A stretch of 13,487 bases of DNA, taken from positions 1 through 13,487 of the forward strand of contig MFGS01000163.1 in NCBI GenBank assembly GCA_001778355.1. Reading direction: 5' to 3'. This DNA is from Candidatus Firestonebacteria bacterium RIFOXYA2_FULL_40_8. GTDB lineage: Bacteria > Oederibacteriota > D2-FULL-39-29. Made by a program: the position numbers and the translations under genes. The notes under the pieces were generated by a model. That model saw only the letters and a program-made list of their open reading frames with translations. It was not told the DNA's origin and did no database searches. This document shows, piece after piece, positions 12,986 to 13,487 of the stretch (position 1 is the stretch's first letter; the number at the start of each line of letters is the position of its first letter).

Positions 12986-13487
12986 TTATTTCGCTCCCAC
13001 AAATTTGATTATCGCTGAATACACTTCTTCAACCGTGATTTTTTTAAAACACTCCAGGGATGAACATTCTAATTTGTTACAGGGCGCACAATGAGCGCTT
13101 TTATTGATTATTATCTTTCTGTTCGACGGTAAATAAGGTCCTGCCAGGTACGGGTCACTCGGCCCGTAAAGTCCGACTGTTTTAACATTAAGCGCGGCTC
13201 CGACATGAACAATGCCAGTATCATTGGTCAGCAGAACCGAAGCTTTTTTTATAACTGCAGCGATATTTTTTATATCATCATTTTTCAATATCACAACTTT
13301 TCTAAAGATCTTCTTAACTATCTGCGCAAACGCAATGTCTTTATTGCTGAGAAGAATTATCTTTATATTCTTAAATTTTATTAATTTCTCCATCAATCTT
13401 AAGTAATTTACCGGAGGCCATCTTTTTGTTTCCCATCTTGCCTCGTGATTCATAACAATTATTTTTGCTTTTGGACTTATTTTATTC
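12986..13487 (-). CDS. GT9 (heptosyltransferase-like) glycosyltransferase, 5' end cut by window edge
   Basis: The frame is open from the right edge to the stop at 12986 (167 codons visible); the internal Met at 13453 is not the start. This is the C-terminal half of the GT-B fold. KAKIIVMNHEARWETKRWP resembles the family's 'K.Wp' donor-domain entry, followed by the signature LLTNDTGIVHVGAALNVKTV and GLYGPSDP, where the TNDTG/H segment binds the nucleotide-sugar donor. A cysteine group follows (CAPCNKLECSSLEC), then ITVEEVYSAI, as in ADP-heptose:LPS heptosyltransferases. It probably adds a sugar to lipid A core or a similar surface glycan. The N-terminal acceptor domain is outside the window. 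Confidence 0.92.
   Translation of the reverse strand, partial: NKISPKAKIIVMNHEARWETKRWPPVNYLRLMEKLIKFKNIKIILLSNKDIAFAQIVKKIFRKVVILKNDDIKNIAAVIKKASVLLTNDTGIVHVGAALNVKTVGLYGPSDPYLAGPYLPSNRKIIINKSAHCAPCNKLECSSLECFKKITVEEVYSAIIKFVGAK

Overview
The window reads as a piece of chromosome from an uncultured, Gram-negative-type bacterium. A TolC-like outer-membrane channel, several proteins with signal peptides, and a heptosyltransferase-family (GT9) enzyme all imply an outer membrane. Base composition leans to A+T, translation fits code 11 with clear Shine-Dalgarno sites, and sigma70-like promoters are recognisable. I cannot fix the phylum. All 12 convincing genes lie on the minus strand; no plus-strand gene is convincing.

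Layout, right to left (the direction of transcription): a GT9 glycosyltransferase running in from the right edge (12986-13487), a SAM methyltransferase (12343-12984), a repeat-filled gap, a DegT-type PLP enzyme (10974-12125) overlapping a radical SAM/SPASM protein (9820-10986), a second repeat-filled gap, then a tightly coupled run: GT4 glycosyltransferase, exported PHP-domain protein with a transmembrane hairpin inside the domain, WbqC-like protein, a soluble REC-GAF-histidine kinase, and a secreted FG-GAP-like protein B (3979-4881). Three of these junctions are 4-bp ATGA overlaps. A third repeat-filled gap separates B from its paralogue A (2614-3588). Beyond it is a one-gene unit for a small secreted protein (1832-2443) with a consensus promoter and an intrinsic terminator. 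At the left edge a marR-type regulator and a tolC-type gene, coupled by an ATGA overlap, form an efflux-type operon running out of the window.

Taken together, the right two thirds look like a surface-glycan or lipid-modification locus: GT9, GT4, methyltransferase, sugar aminotransferase-like enzyme, WbqC and radical SAM. A signalling kinase and two related exported proteins have been added to it. The specific product is not visible.

The most unusual signal is non-genic. Three gene ends carry arrays of a degenerate 9-bp tandem unit (plus-strand units nearly always end in CT, best unit GTACTTGCT), all in the same orientation relative to the genes and starting at or next to the stop codon. In the same gaps sit separate 7-bp-period arrays, always between the 9-mer array and the next gene, and in two gaps an AT-rich palindrome lies between the two arrays. 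In gene B the 9-bp array has become coding and forms a Gln/Glu/Lys tail that the paralogue A lacks.
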